From assembly GCA_905221605.1 (NCBI GenBank), contig CAJNDS010002827.1:1-64000 (forward strand): a stretch of DNA of 64,000 bases, given 5' to 3'. Each line of letters opens with the position of its first letter. Position 1 is the first letter of the stretch. A program made the position numbers and the translations under genes. The notes under the pieces are model-generated. The model was not told the origin of the DNA, made no database searches, and was given only the letters and a program-made list of their open reading frames with translations. The stretch comes from Symbiodinium natans. Taxonomy: Eukaryota > Sar > Dinophyceae > Suessiales > Symbiodiniaceae. Positions 53,701-63,745 of this stretch are shown here, piece after piece.

Positions 53701-54839
53701 TATAAGAGAGCTTTTCTGAATCAGTCAACTCAACACAAAGTCTCTGCAGCTAGACATACACCCTTCAAACCCTGACATTCGAGACATTCGCTGAAATCGT
53801 CCCCTGAGTGCAGAAGTTCTAAGCTGGTGTTGAGCATCGGGGAGGAGGAGGCACATCTACAGAGCTCACAGCACGCAAGAGACAATGAAATCTGCTGAGC
53901 TTCTGGAAACATGTCATGGAATTGGAGAAGTTGCGTCACCATCATGCGCCGCAAGGCGCTCGTCATGGAGGTGGCTAGCCAAAACCTGACTTACAACTGC
54001 GCTATGATTACCACACTTGTTGCACAAGATACTTTATGACAGTGCTATGCAGGTTTTCTTTTGTCCAGGAACAGAATAGGATCTTGCCGCTGCATGTGAG
54101 GTAGAGGCCTGTGTGCAAAGACATCTGCCACACCGCTAGAGGAGACCAGCTGACCTGAGTGTGCGAGTGTGCAGGAAGACAAAGCTTTCGGCTCAAGGCT
54201 TCCGTGGTTGCCTAGTAGCTCTCCCAGAAAAGGGGGGCCCCCAACACAAGCTGCAGATCTTTTCTATTCTTTTCTCACTCCGGCCTGGTGAACCTCCCCA
54301 AGCCGCCCCATGAGAGACCAGAAGAGGCTGAGCCTGAAGTTGCAGAGGAAGGCCTCAGTTTTGAGTTGTGTAGACCTAGAAGCTGCAGTAGACTATATAT
54401 GTATATATACATATATGTATATGTATATATATATACATATATATATGCATACATACATACCATGTTCTGAATTGAGTCTGTTCTTGTATATCGTTCAGAA
54501 TGCTGGACTTTGTATGGTAAGGCCGAAAAAGTTACATAGAGATTCCAATCAGGCGCTATGTAGGTCTGCAGTGGCTAGAAAGAGATGGCGATGACGCGTA
54601 GCAGGAGAATAGTGGTCCAGGAAATTAAACAGATCCAGCGCCTGTGCGTCCGACTTCAATGGGCCTGAGATGTCCATGAAGCCAGGATGACTCAAATCGG
54701 TCTTTTCAAATTTGTTGTCTTCAACCTCTATTTGACAAGTTCAAACAGATCTACACTTGCGAAAAGAAACATGATTTACAAATTAGAGCACATTCGAGAT
54801 CACGCAGAGCAGCTTCAAAAAACTGCTTCTTCAGCAAAG

Positions 54840-54934
54840 CAACATCGAAACTGGTGGGAAGCAAAGAAGCAGTCGAGCCCAGCCAGATAGGGCACCACGA
54901 ATACATCAGCTTCCTCTGGCCGGGTGGTCTGCAC
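54840..54934 (-). CDS. Exostosin-type GT47 2, EADVFVVPY exon
   Basis: After acceptor ctgcactgag|gtgcag it reads VQTTRPEEADVFVVPYLAGL then DCFFASHQF. The P-E-E-A-D-x-F-V-V-P-Y motif is a signature of exostosin domains. The frame stops at 54815, so the exon likely ends near a ga donor at about 54848. Confidence 0.65.
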
Positions 54935-54954
54935 CTCAGTGCAGGTTTTATGCA

Positions 54955-55020
54955 GTGCAATATGCAGTGCAATATGCAGTGCAATATGCAGTGCAATATG
55001 CAGTGCAATATGCAGTGCAT
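54955..55020. repeat. 12-bp tandem repeat at intron end
   Basis: Five to six copies of tatgcagtgcaa lie about 20 bases upstream (transcript sense) of the exostosin exon acceptor at 54935. The exon edge itself contains the related gtgcag. Confidence 0.9.
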
Positions 55021-55739
55021 AGGTTTTCAAGGCTTCTTTTGAAGTTTTTTCCTCTTCGGTTGTGCCTTTCTGGTTGTAGGGCCTTGGGTCAACGGCGTCA
55101 TATCTTGCAGGTCAGGTCGAAGTGCTGGACACCCCGCTTGAAAAGTTGAATTTCAATTTTGAGCCGAAAGAGGAAACAGACCCAAAGCTGCTGAAACCCT
55201 GTTTCTCTGGCCTCCGGGCACGAGGAGCTGGCCATCAGCTTCCGCAGCAATATCACCTCCTCCCCCCGCTGCCGGGCGACAGAGAACTTAGAGGCCCACC
55301 TTAGAGGAAATAGGGCTTGTTCTATGCTGAAGCAATACAAATGGAGTATGGGGAAATAGAAGCTTCAGAATACTCAGAAATTAGAGTTTTTGACATGTAA
55401 ATTCGAGGGCTGGCTGAAAGGACATACGTTATCTGTTAAAAAGCAGAGAACATCTAGGTTCTCTTCGTGAATACAGAAGAGACAGCGTTTCCCTGGTTAA
55501 CCAGTTGCAAAGAAACCAAGGCTAAAAAGAAAGACCACCCCTTTGTACTATCAGACCACGCGGATGCAAGCTCAAGCCAGAAGCGTGGCAGTACAAGAGC
55601 ACAATGACCGCAGCATCATACGAAGTGTCGTGGAAAGTGTTTTGTGCAGCAAGCAAGTTACAAGATATGCCCCGCCCAAATAACTCAACACCATGACAGC
55701 GGGCATTCCTGCATAAAAACCCCAAAACAGGATTGAGTT

Positions 55740-56103
55740 CTCATCTGTGCGGGTGCGTGTCTGTGCACCTGTGAGAAGGGCCCAGTTCGAAGCTGAGTTG
55801 CTGCTCCTCGTCACAGGGCGACCGCATAAAGTCACAGCTGCTCCCAGACGCTTGAGCTTCCTGTTCAATCTTATCCTTGCCACGGGCCCAACCCACACAC
55901 CCATGCACTGCATTGTTGTTACTGATACACATCTTGGCAGGCCAAGAAGCAAAGAGATCGTAGTTCAAAGCTGCGGGCAAGTTGTACATGAACAACTTCA
56001 AGCCCACGAAATCTTCGCAGCGCGGTTTTGGAAGATCTGCCCCCAAGTGTTGCGCCAAGCAAGTGCATCCCAGACCAAAGCTCAGCAAAGCCAAGCTGCG
56101 CAT
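55740..56103 (-). CDS. Exostosin-type GT47 2, first exon with signal peptide
   Basis: ATG 56103 reads MRSLALLSFGLGCTCLAQHL, a signal peptide, followed by CEDFVGLKLFMYNLPAALNY, DLFASWPAKMC, the exostosin opening (L-K-x-x-x-Y-x-L-P...N-x-D-L). The frame remains open to 55741. A further minus frame near 55130-55310 (KFSVARQRGEEVILLRKLMA) may be the next exon. The gene would span about 5.1 kb to 50983 with at least six exons. Confidence 0.65.
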
Positions 56104-56639
56104 GAATGCTGCGAGGCTGCTAATCCGTACCAACTCTTTGGAGCTCTGAGTGCTCAATATTTAGAGCCATGTTATAGTAGGAAGAACATAACCACATGAA
56201 ACAGCATCTCCTGCTCTGCCAACTCAGCGAGACATGCTTGAAGAGGGAAGCCCACCCCGGACTTCGGCAACTGTGACTATGCTACAAGTATACAGCCGCT
56301 TTACGAAAAAATACAACTACTATCCCCCTGCTCAGCGGAAGTCAAGGTTTGAGCTCCACTTAAGTCACGGAATGGGAAGACTGGGAACAAGTATACTCTA
56401 ACACCAAAACCTACAGTGAACCCTAGTGGCCCCTCATCAGAACATAGTCTGGCTAGAAAGCTGGGAGCGATAAGCTGAAGAGTTGCGGCATTTGATTACG
56501 CGCAGCGCATTTGAGCACAAACTCCCTCGACCTCCTCGCCATGAGATGTGCCCCAAGCCTTAAACACTGGCCCTGGTGACCTTGCCTTCCGCTTTGCAGA
56601 AAGTGTTCAATCTTAAGACGCAGCCTACTCTTCCTGGCA

Positions 56640-56720
56640 TCACTTCTTAACAGCCCAGGATGGCGTCGTATCATCCAGCGTCTCGTCAATATCGTACGCA
56701 ATGGAGACCTGACGCCTATG
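56640..56720 (-). CDS. Methyltransferase gene at 57 kb, last exon
   Basis: The minus strand reads RRQVSIAYDIDETLDDTTPS then WAVKK and stops at TGA 56640-56642. Related dinoflagellate methyltransferases that I recall end in a similar R-Q-V-x-x-x-Y...W-x-x-x-K pattern, so I take it as the terminal exon. The splice acceptor is not fixed. Confidence 0.45.
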   Translation of the reverse strand, partial: HRRQVSIAYDIDETLDDTTPSWAVKK

Positions 56721-56921
56721 TTCACAGTGCCGGCCCCGCGAAGGGACGGTGTCGTGCTCATCCGCAACCTGGCAGCTGGCTACCAGAGAACGCAGCAGTT
56801 TTAGGAGTTGCTCAGAACTAGTGCTCCATATTCGAAGTCCTTGTTGTACCCAAGTTTACTTCCATGCAGTCCTACTAGCTATAAATAAGGACGACCGCCG
56901 TCGGAACCGCGTTACCATGCG

Positions 56922-57185
56922 TTACCATTGTCCTTTGAGAGCAACTGCGCAGCTGAAGAAGTCGTCCACGGCACCTCTTGCAAAACGCTTCGTGTCATCC
57001 GGCGTCCCGTCGAAGTTTACACTGTACCTTGCCAGCGCTTTCCTGAAACCATGGCGGACGTACGAGTTGTGATCCATGTAGTCGTGTCCAGCCATGATGC
57101 CACCTTGTCGCAATTTCGGCCACCAGGTTCTGATGTCGCGCAAAACAGACTTGCGGTCATGCATGGCATCAACATAGATGAAATC
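56922..57185 (-). CDS. Class I methyltransferase (Methyltransf_24-like), second exon
   Basis: It starts after ccaag|gatttc and reads DFIYVDAMHDRKSVLRDIRT, WWPKLRQGGIMAGHDYMDHN, then GAVDDFFSCAVALKGQW. The Y-V-D-A-x-H-x-x-x-S-V...D-I-x-x-W-W-P-K-L-x-x-G-G-x-M-A-G-H-D pattern is diagnostic of this methyltransferase group. The frame stops at 56922; splicing before that to the exon at 56640-56720 is likely. Confidence 0.8.
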   Translation of the reverse strand, partial: DFIYVDAMHDRKSVLRDIRTWWPKLRQGGIMAGHDYMDHNSYVRHGFRKALARYSVNFDGTPDDTKRFARGAVDDFFSCAVALKGQW

Positions 57186-57299
57186 CTTGGCTTGCTGGTA
57201 CCGTCTGGTTCAAGAAAGTTGCTCACGGTTAACTGGGAAAAGGGGACTCATTCAGCACAAAGCAAAACAAAAGAATCGTTGCTGAAGGAAAACAGCATC
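57186..57299 (-). other. GA-AG intron of the 57-kb methyltransferase gene
   Basis: Exon 1 ends tccttc|gatgctg and exon 2 begins ccaag|gatttc on the minus strand, giving the in-frame join HSFDFIYVDAMHD. The intron is 114 bases, with a GA donor, AG|G acceptor and a gat repeat at both borders. Confidence 0.72.
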
Positions 57300-57734
57300 G
57301 AAGGAATGGTCTGCATAGCGATCGGCACACTTGTGTGCAAAATCTGCGCACAGCTCCAATTGAGTGCCGCATCTTGGGCTTTCCAGAGCTTGCTCAAAGC
57401 TTTCCACACACTTTCCTCGCTTCAGCTTCCTGTTAAACATTTCTGACAACTGCATGTCCTTGCTTTTCACATGCTGCTTGAATCGGGGGTGGTCTGCTTC
57501 CACATCTGCTGGCTTGTAGAGGTCCACAAGAACAAAGCGGCCACAGCCACGCCACTTGTTGAGCAGGAGCTCTGCGTGAGCACCTCTCTGCACTCCAATT
57601 TCAACGCCCTTGGTGAAATTCAACTTCGACAGGATCTCACCAAATTCAGAGCGAGACTTGAATGATGGAAGGACAAAATCGGCACGGCCCCGAGGTTCGA
57701 CGCTTGCAAATCCTTGCTGCAGCTCGACACCCAT
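57300..57734 (-). CDS. Class I methyltransferase (Methyltransf_24-like), first exon
   Basis: ATG 57734 opens MGVELQQGFASVEPRGRADF; the cofactor motif is FTKGVEIGVQRGAHAELLLN (residues about 40-59), then CGRFVLVDLYKP with the acidic residue after beta-strand 2, a linker with repeated Cys, and SFD before the intron. This SAM-dependent methyltransferase type occurs in many microalgal genomes, often near glycan genes. Substrate unknown. A further 5' exon is possible because no signal peptide is seen. Confidence 0.75.
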
Positions 57735-57939
57735 TCTGCCTTGGAAGTCTGTCTGGTGTAGCTCCCAGTATTTTTGGACATGTCATGAACACCACAACCA
57801 GTACAACTTACCATTCGCGCCAGCAAACTTCCCATACCTAAGATGCACATTGCCATACTACCACCCACGACCGCAACCACTCTCACTATCACTGCCACAC
57901 CAATACGAGGGCAACTTGTTGTAACGACTACGACCACTT

Positions 57940-58215
57940 CGATGACTTCGACGACGACGACTCCTCCTCCTCCACCACCATCTCCTCCTCGTATGTAGGA
58001 CCTTTAGGGTCTATGTGAGTATTCTCTTTCGGGTAGCAGTAGTAGTAGTAATTGCAGTACTAATAGTAGCAGTAGTACTACTTTACTAGTACTAGTGCTA
58101 GTAGTACTAGTACAAGTACTGGTACTGGAACTAGTACGCGTACTAGTACTAGTAGTACTACTGGTACTACTAGTAGTACTAGTACTACTAGTACTAGTAC
58201 TACTATTACTAGTAC
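57940..58215. repeat. Trinucleotide-type microsatellite (cga, tcc, agtact)
   Basis: gacgacgac and tcctcctcc from 57945 to 57990, then irregular agtactagtagtac repeats from 58030 to 58212. A similar ctactactagtacta block is at 62025-62065. The region marks the right edge of the gene block. Confidence 0.9.
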
Positions 58216-59350
58216 TAGGGCTCTGGTTGAAATGGAAAAGCCTTTTCCATTCCAACCATTTTTTCCCATTTTGAAATGGCAAAAAATGGTTGAAATGGAA
58301 AATCGGGCCTGGGGGGAAAAGCCCCAAGCAATTGAAATGGTTGAAATGGTTGAAATGGTTGAAATGGTTGAAATGGAAAAGGCTTTTCCATTTCAACCAT
58401 TTTTTCCCATTTTGAAATGGAAAAAAATGGTTGAAATGGAAAAGCCTTTTCCATTTCAACCATTTTTTCCATTTCAAAATGGCAAAAAATGGTTGAAATG
58501 GAAAATCGGGCCTGGGGGGAAAAGCCCCAAGCAATTGAAATGGTTGAAATGGTTGAAATGGTTGAAATGGTTGAAATGGAAAAGGCTTTTCCATTTCAAC
58601 CATTTTTTCCCATTTTGAAATGGAAAAAAATGGTTGAAATGGAAAAGCCTTTTCCATTTCAACCATGTTTTTCCATTTCAAAATGGCAAAAAATGGTTGA
58701 AATGGAAAATCGGGCCTGGGGGGAAAAGCCCCAAGCAATTGAAATGGTTGAAATGGGTGAAATGGAAAAGCCTTTTCCATTTCAACCATTTTTTACCATT
58801 TTGAAATGGAAAGAAATGGTTGAAATGGAAAAGTCTTTTCCATTTCAACCATTTCAACCATTTCAACCATTTCAACCATTTCAATTGCTTGGGGCCTTTC
58901 CCCCAAGGCCCGATTCTCCATTTCAACCATTTTTTGCCATTTTGAAATGGAAAAAAATGGTTGAACTGGAAAAGGCTTTTCCATTTCAACCTTTTTTTTC
59001 CATTCAAAATGGGAAAAAATGGTTGAAATGGAAAAGCCTTTTCCATTTCAACCATTTCAACCATTTCAATTGCTTGGGGCTTTTCCCCCCAGGCCCGATT
59101 TTCCATTTCAACCATTTTTTCCATTTTAAAATGGCAAAAAATGGTTGAAATGGAAAAGCCTTTTCCATTGCAACCATTTTTTCCATTTTAAAATGGTAAA
59201 AAATGGTTGAAATGGAAAAGCCTTTTCCATTTCAACCATTTCAACCATTTCAACCATTTTAATTGCTTGGGGCTTTTCCCCCAAGGCCCGATTTTCCATT
59301 TCAACCATTTTTTGCTATTTTAAAATGACAAAAAATGGTTGAAATGGAAA
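58216..59350. repeat. TTGAAATGG-based array with orientation switch
   Basis: Built from ttgaaatgg nonamers, ccatttcaaccattttttcc / aaaaaatggttgaaatgga palindromic pairs and a gcctggggggaaaagcccca module. The module points one way at 58300-58340, 58505-58535 and 58710-58740, and is reverse complemented at 58885-58915, 59075-59100 and 59265-59290. The switch is near 58790-58840. Frames of up to about 260 codons rich in F/P/Q/W/K are artefacts. Confidence 0.95.
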
Positions 59351-59480
59351 CGCCCGGGCCTCCCCCCAATACTAAATTTCGAGCCCGGGCTCGTAATTTA
59401 GTATTGGGGGGAGGCCCGGGCTCGTAATTTAGTATTCGGGGGAGGCCCGGGCTCGTAATTTAGTATTGGGAGGGGGATTC
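59351..59480. repeat. Short GC-rich tandem repeat, block A variant
   Basis: Four copies of a ~33 bp unit with gctcgtaatttagtattggg, clearly related to the repeat at 1-140. The first copy is in reverse orientation (actaaatttcgagcccgggc). Confidence 0.92.
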
Positions 59481-59795
59481 GAATAGTTTGAATGGTTTGG
59501 GGACCCGGCCTGGGGCCTTTAGAGGCCCTCCTATCCCTTGCGATTCTTGGGGCTGCGGTGGGAATCAAAGGCGAATGAGGCCATCCTATCGCGCAGGTTT
59601 TTTTTTGGGCTGCGGAGCAAAGGCCCGAGGGCTTTCCTATCCCTTGGGATTTTTTGGGGCTGCGGTGGGAAGCAAAGGCCAAGAGGCCATCCTATCGCTT
59701 AGGGCTTTTTGGGCTGCCGTGGGAAGCAAAGGCCCAGAGGCTATTCCGGGGCTGCGGTGGGAAGCAAAGGCCCAGAGGCCCTCCTATCTAAAATC
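59481..59795. repeat. ggctgcggtgggaagcaaag repeat
   Basis: Four or five copies of a ~65-75 bp unit containing gctgcggtgggaagcaaagg and aggccctcctatcccttggg at about 59520-59780. Confidence 0.88.
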
Positions 59796-60175
59796 AAATC
59801 GCAAGCCCTGCTCCCTAAGAATTTTGGTTCATTTTTGCTCCCAAAAAGTCAAATCACAAGCCCTGGTCCCTAAGATTTTGGGTTCATTTTTGTTCCAAAG
59901 AGTCAAATCGCAAGCCCTGGTCCCGAAGATTTTGGGTTCAATTTTTGCTCTCAAAAAAGTCAAATCGCAAGCCCTGGTCCCTAAGATTTTGGGTTCATTT
60001 GTGCTCTCAAAAAGTCAAATCGCAAGCCCTGGTCCCTAAGATTTTGGGTTCTTTTTGTTCCAAAGAGTCAAATCGCAAGCCCTGGTCCCGAAGATGTTGG
60101 GTTCAATTTTTGCTTCCAAAAAGTCAAATCCCAAGCCATGGTCCCCAAGATTTTGGGTTCATTCTTTGCGCCTAA
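59796..60175. repeat. Seven-copy ~55 bp tandem repeat
   Basis: Units begin caaatcgcaagccctggtcc and continue with taagattttgggttcatttt plus a ttgctccaaaaagt-type tail, near 59797, 59852, 59905, 59960, 60017, 60069 and 60125. Confidence 0.93.
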
Positions 60176-60263
60176 GAGCCAACTCGCAAGCTCGCTCGCT
60201 CGTTCTCGTTCGCTCGCTCGTTCTCGCTCGCTCGCTCGCTCGTTCTCGCTCTCTCGCTCTCTC

Positions 60264-60310
<47 letters not shown>

Positions 60311-60345
60311 TCTCGCTCTATCTCTCTTTCTCTCTGTTTTCTTCT
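60176..60345. repeat. ctcg and (CT)n microsatellite
   Basis: gctcgctcgttct repeats (60180-60265) pass into a (CT)n run at 60266-60306 and ctatctctctttctct. No gene. Confidence 0.95.
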
Positions 60346-61960
60346 ATGGGCAGTAGAGTTTGAAGACGAGGAGCGTGAGCTACAACGAAAGAGATTTTCT
60401 GAAGCAGGCTTGGAGTGAGACAGGGCGAGGCATACAGAAGAGCATAAACCGTGGGACAGAGCGGGTCTCTTAGCTTCCCCCTTCTCAAGTCCGTCTCAGT
60501 TTTCTCTTTCGTGAAAAAGAAGGAGGAAAAGAGAAAAGAGTGAAGAGGAATTTACATGTTCTTCCTACCTTGTTCTTGCTTACGGCGCGGTTAGCGACCC
60601 CGCCGAAAAGGCGTGTTTTTCGGGTTTCGGGTTTAGGGATGCTACTTGGGAGGGGGGGGATGGTTACGACACTTGGACTGCGTGCAGGGTTTCGGACGGG
60701 ACTCTCTCTGCTCTGCAACCAGGCCCCCGGATCAGCCAATCTGCCCTAAACCCTGAACCCTAAACCCTAAACCCTGTTTCGGTTTGTTCGGTTTAAGATT
60801 TCGGGTTTTCGCTGAAACCGTCCTGCCTATATACCCTTAATACACAAGACAGTGTACGCCCCAAGCTCTCCTGTATGCAAACCTCAACAATGTCCTGCAA
60901 GCCCAAGTTCTAATTTGACTCTGTCGAATTTAGAGTTTATAGGGTTTAAGGTTCACGATGAAGGCTTAAACCGTTATGCCCATGTACCCTAAACCATACA
61001 CCATGCAAGCCCGAAGCTATAACACTGAACTAAACTGAACTTGCAAATTCGCTGTAAATACCAACATTTCCATACAAGCGGACAGCCTTGAACCCTTGCT
61101 TGTCTACTCGTCCAGAAACGTGTAACCTAAGGGCTTTCAAAAATAAACGTCTCACAAAACCTGTTTTAACATGCAAATTCGCTGTAAACACCAGTATTTC
61201 CAGAAAAAAAAGACTTCTCCAATAAAGCGACTTCTGAAAGTCGAAAAATCGTGGGTGCACGAAAACATTTACAGTGAATTCGGCCGAAATTATCAAAACC
61301 CTCGGTAAAAATGGGGTTTTCCGACATGCGCTACTGAGCAACCACGCACAGAAACATCGACAAAACCGAGGTTTTACACTTCAACCCCCTCAAAACAAGG
61401 TGTTTTTTTGTCGGGTCGTTAACCGCGCTGTAACCTTGTTCTTGCCCCTCCCTCTTCTCTCCCCCCTGACCCTGTCTCTCTTTCTCCCTATCTCCTCATT
61501 TTTAAAAAGTGGTGCGGGAAGGCGGAATGAGATGAAGGCAGCGTCCCCCCCTGGAGGCACCTGCCCGCACAAAAAAGAGCATCGGCCTGCAAAAGATTTG
61601 CAGAAGGAGAAAGTGAATGAAACAACGCAAGGCATGGAGAGAAGCATAGGCAGTGGGAGAGAGAGGGCCTCTTGGCTTTCCCCTTATCTCTTTCTCTGTT
61701 TAGACAAGAACATAGGAGAGACGGGGGGGTTTACACCTTTACACCTTCTTCTCGCCATGCTCCTCACTCTTCTCTATTCCCCACACCCCCCTCGTGTGTC
61801 TCTGTCTCCGTCTCTGTCTTTCTTTTCTCTCCTGGGTGGTATGTCGCAAAACTGGAAGGGGAGGAGGAGGGTGAGAGGATTGAAAAGGAAGAACTACAAA
61901 GGGATTTGAAGAAGGAGAGGGGTTAAAATTTGGCGGTGGCCTTTCGGTGTCCATCGAGCA
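60346..61960. other. Gene-poor stretch with diverged duplications
   Basis: The segment ccttgttcttgcttacggcg...ggttagcgaccc (60568-60601) is present in inverted form at about 61414-61446. A gaagagcataaaccgtggga / gagaagcataggcagtggga segment is present directly at 60434 and 61639. ccctaaaccctgaa words occur at 60744-60775. No exon is supported. Confidence 0.55.
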
Positions 61961-62210
61961 TTTGTGAAAAAGAAAAGCGCCATTTTCTTCCGGACAGGTC
62001 CGCATCCCTCGAGTATACCACTACCACGACCAGCACTACTACTAGTACTACTACTGCTACGACTACGCCTGTTACCAGGAGCCTGTGTCAAGAAAAACGC
62101 CATTTTGTTTCGGACAGTTTCGTGTCCATCAAGCCTATGTCCAGAAAAAAAACGCCATTCTGTTACGGACATTTCCGTTTCCATTGGCCCCATGCCCAGA
62201 AAGGAGTTCT
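61960..62210. repeat. Three copies of a cgccatttt...cggaca unit
   Basis: Copies at about 61973-62010, 62082-62125 and 62143-62185 share aaaaacgccattttgt and ttccggacag/ttcggacag plus a tccatc-type tail. The first two are separated by a ctactactagtac microsatellite. Confidence 0.75.
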
Positions 62211-62239
62211 AATTTCCTCAGGAGAAATCATGGCGTGAG

Positions 62240-63745
62240 ATGCTCCAAAAAGAAAGACAAGTAGGAGGATGTGTGGGCGGAGGACATGTCTGTTTAGAGT
62301 GTTCCAGAGGGTTTGTTAAGCATGCATGTGTTCTTCAAGCATTTCAAAGGAATGGATTTGTTAACGATATATCCTTACATTTCAACAACCATGCCAATCA
62401 GGAGGAGTCCAAACAAGTCGGAGGAGTCATGTTATGGGAAAGAACTGGGTTTGTGAACAATTACATGTCTTTATCAAGTTTTTGGTCGGGTCCAACGGTT
62501 TGGATGTCTTAATCATATTTCCTTCTGTTTCAACACGAAAAGCAGGTCGGAGGAGTCCAAAAACAAATTGGAGGAGTCGTGTTAGGGGACGTCCCAAGAA
62601 GCAAAACAACTAGGAGGATGGTTTTTTGAAGTTTCGCCTGCAAAGGTTGATTTGAAGGGCCCACAGGAATGAACTTGTTAACAGCGCATGTCTGCTCCAC
62701 TTCTTTGAAAGGGTCCTACGGAATGAATTAATCAACCACATTTCCTTCTGTTTCAGGACGCAGAGCAGTTTGGAAGCTTCCAATCAAATACGAGGAGTCA
62801 CGTCATGAGACGCCCCAATAAGGCAAACAATCAGGAGGATGTCTGGGGAGTTCATAGCGGTTGAAGGGTCCACAGGAATGGACTTGTTCACCGCACATGT
62901 TTGCTCAAGTTTGCCAGGCCCCAGCGGAATGGATGTGCTAACCAGCTTTGCTTCTGTTTGAACAAGCAAAACAATTGGGAGAATTCCAAAACAATTAGGA
63001 GGAGTCATGTTATGGGACGCCCCAATAAGCAAAACAATTAGGAGGATGTCTGGGGATATTGCTGTTCATAGTGGTTGAAGGGTCCAGAGGAATGGACTTA
63101 ACCGCACATGTCTGTTTCAAGTGCATATTTCCTTCTGTTTCAACACGCAAAACATTTCGGAGGAGTCCAAAACAACAAATTTGGAGGAGTCGTGTTAGGG
63201 GATGTCCCCAATAAGCAGAATAATTGGGAGGATGTTTGGGGGACATTTTTGATTGGAAAGGTTGAAGGGGCCACAAGAATGGACTTGTTAGCCACGCGTG
63301 GCTGTTTCAAGTCTCTGAAAGGGTCCAACGGAATGAAATTCTGGACCGTGTTTTTCTGTTTCAACACGCAAAAACATTCGGAAGAGTCCAAGCAATCAGG
63401 AGGAGTCACATTATGGGACGCCCGAATAAGGAAAACAATCAGGAGGATGTCTGGGGAGTTCATCGTGGTTGAAGGGTCCAGAGGACTAGACATGTCTTAA
63501 CCACGCATGTTTTGTTTCAAGTCTTGGAAAGGCCCTAGCGGAATGGATTTTTGACCATGTTTTCTTCTATTTCGTCAACCAAAACAATTAGGAGGAGACC
63601 AAAACAAGTAGAATAAGACATGTTATGGGACGCCCAATATCCAAAACAAATAGGAGGATGTCTGGGGAATATTTAAGCTCGTAGTGGCTGAGGGCGACAG
63701 GAATGGACTTCACCGCACGTGTCTGTTTCAAGTGTTTGAAAGGGC
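62240..63745. repeat. Seven-copy ~200-290 bp degenerate tandem repeat
   Basis: Each unit contains aatggacttgttaac..., gcacatgtctgtttcaag, tttccttctgtttcaacacg, aacaattaggaggagtc and gtcatgttatgggacgcccc. Copies are centred near 62400, 62570, 62800, 63000, 63190, 63410 and 63620 and are 70-90% alike by eye. It may be a degraded satellite. The 80-130 codon frames across it are not supported as genes. Confidence 0.85.

Noticed and set aside
58004-59186. Phe/Pro/Gln/Trp-repeat proteins, up to about 260 codons
   Set aside because: Translation of ttgaaatgg repeats and their inverse; similar frames on both strands.
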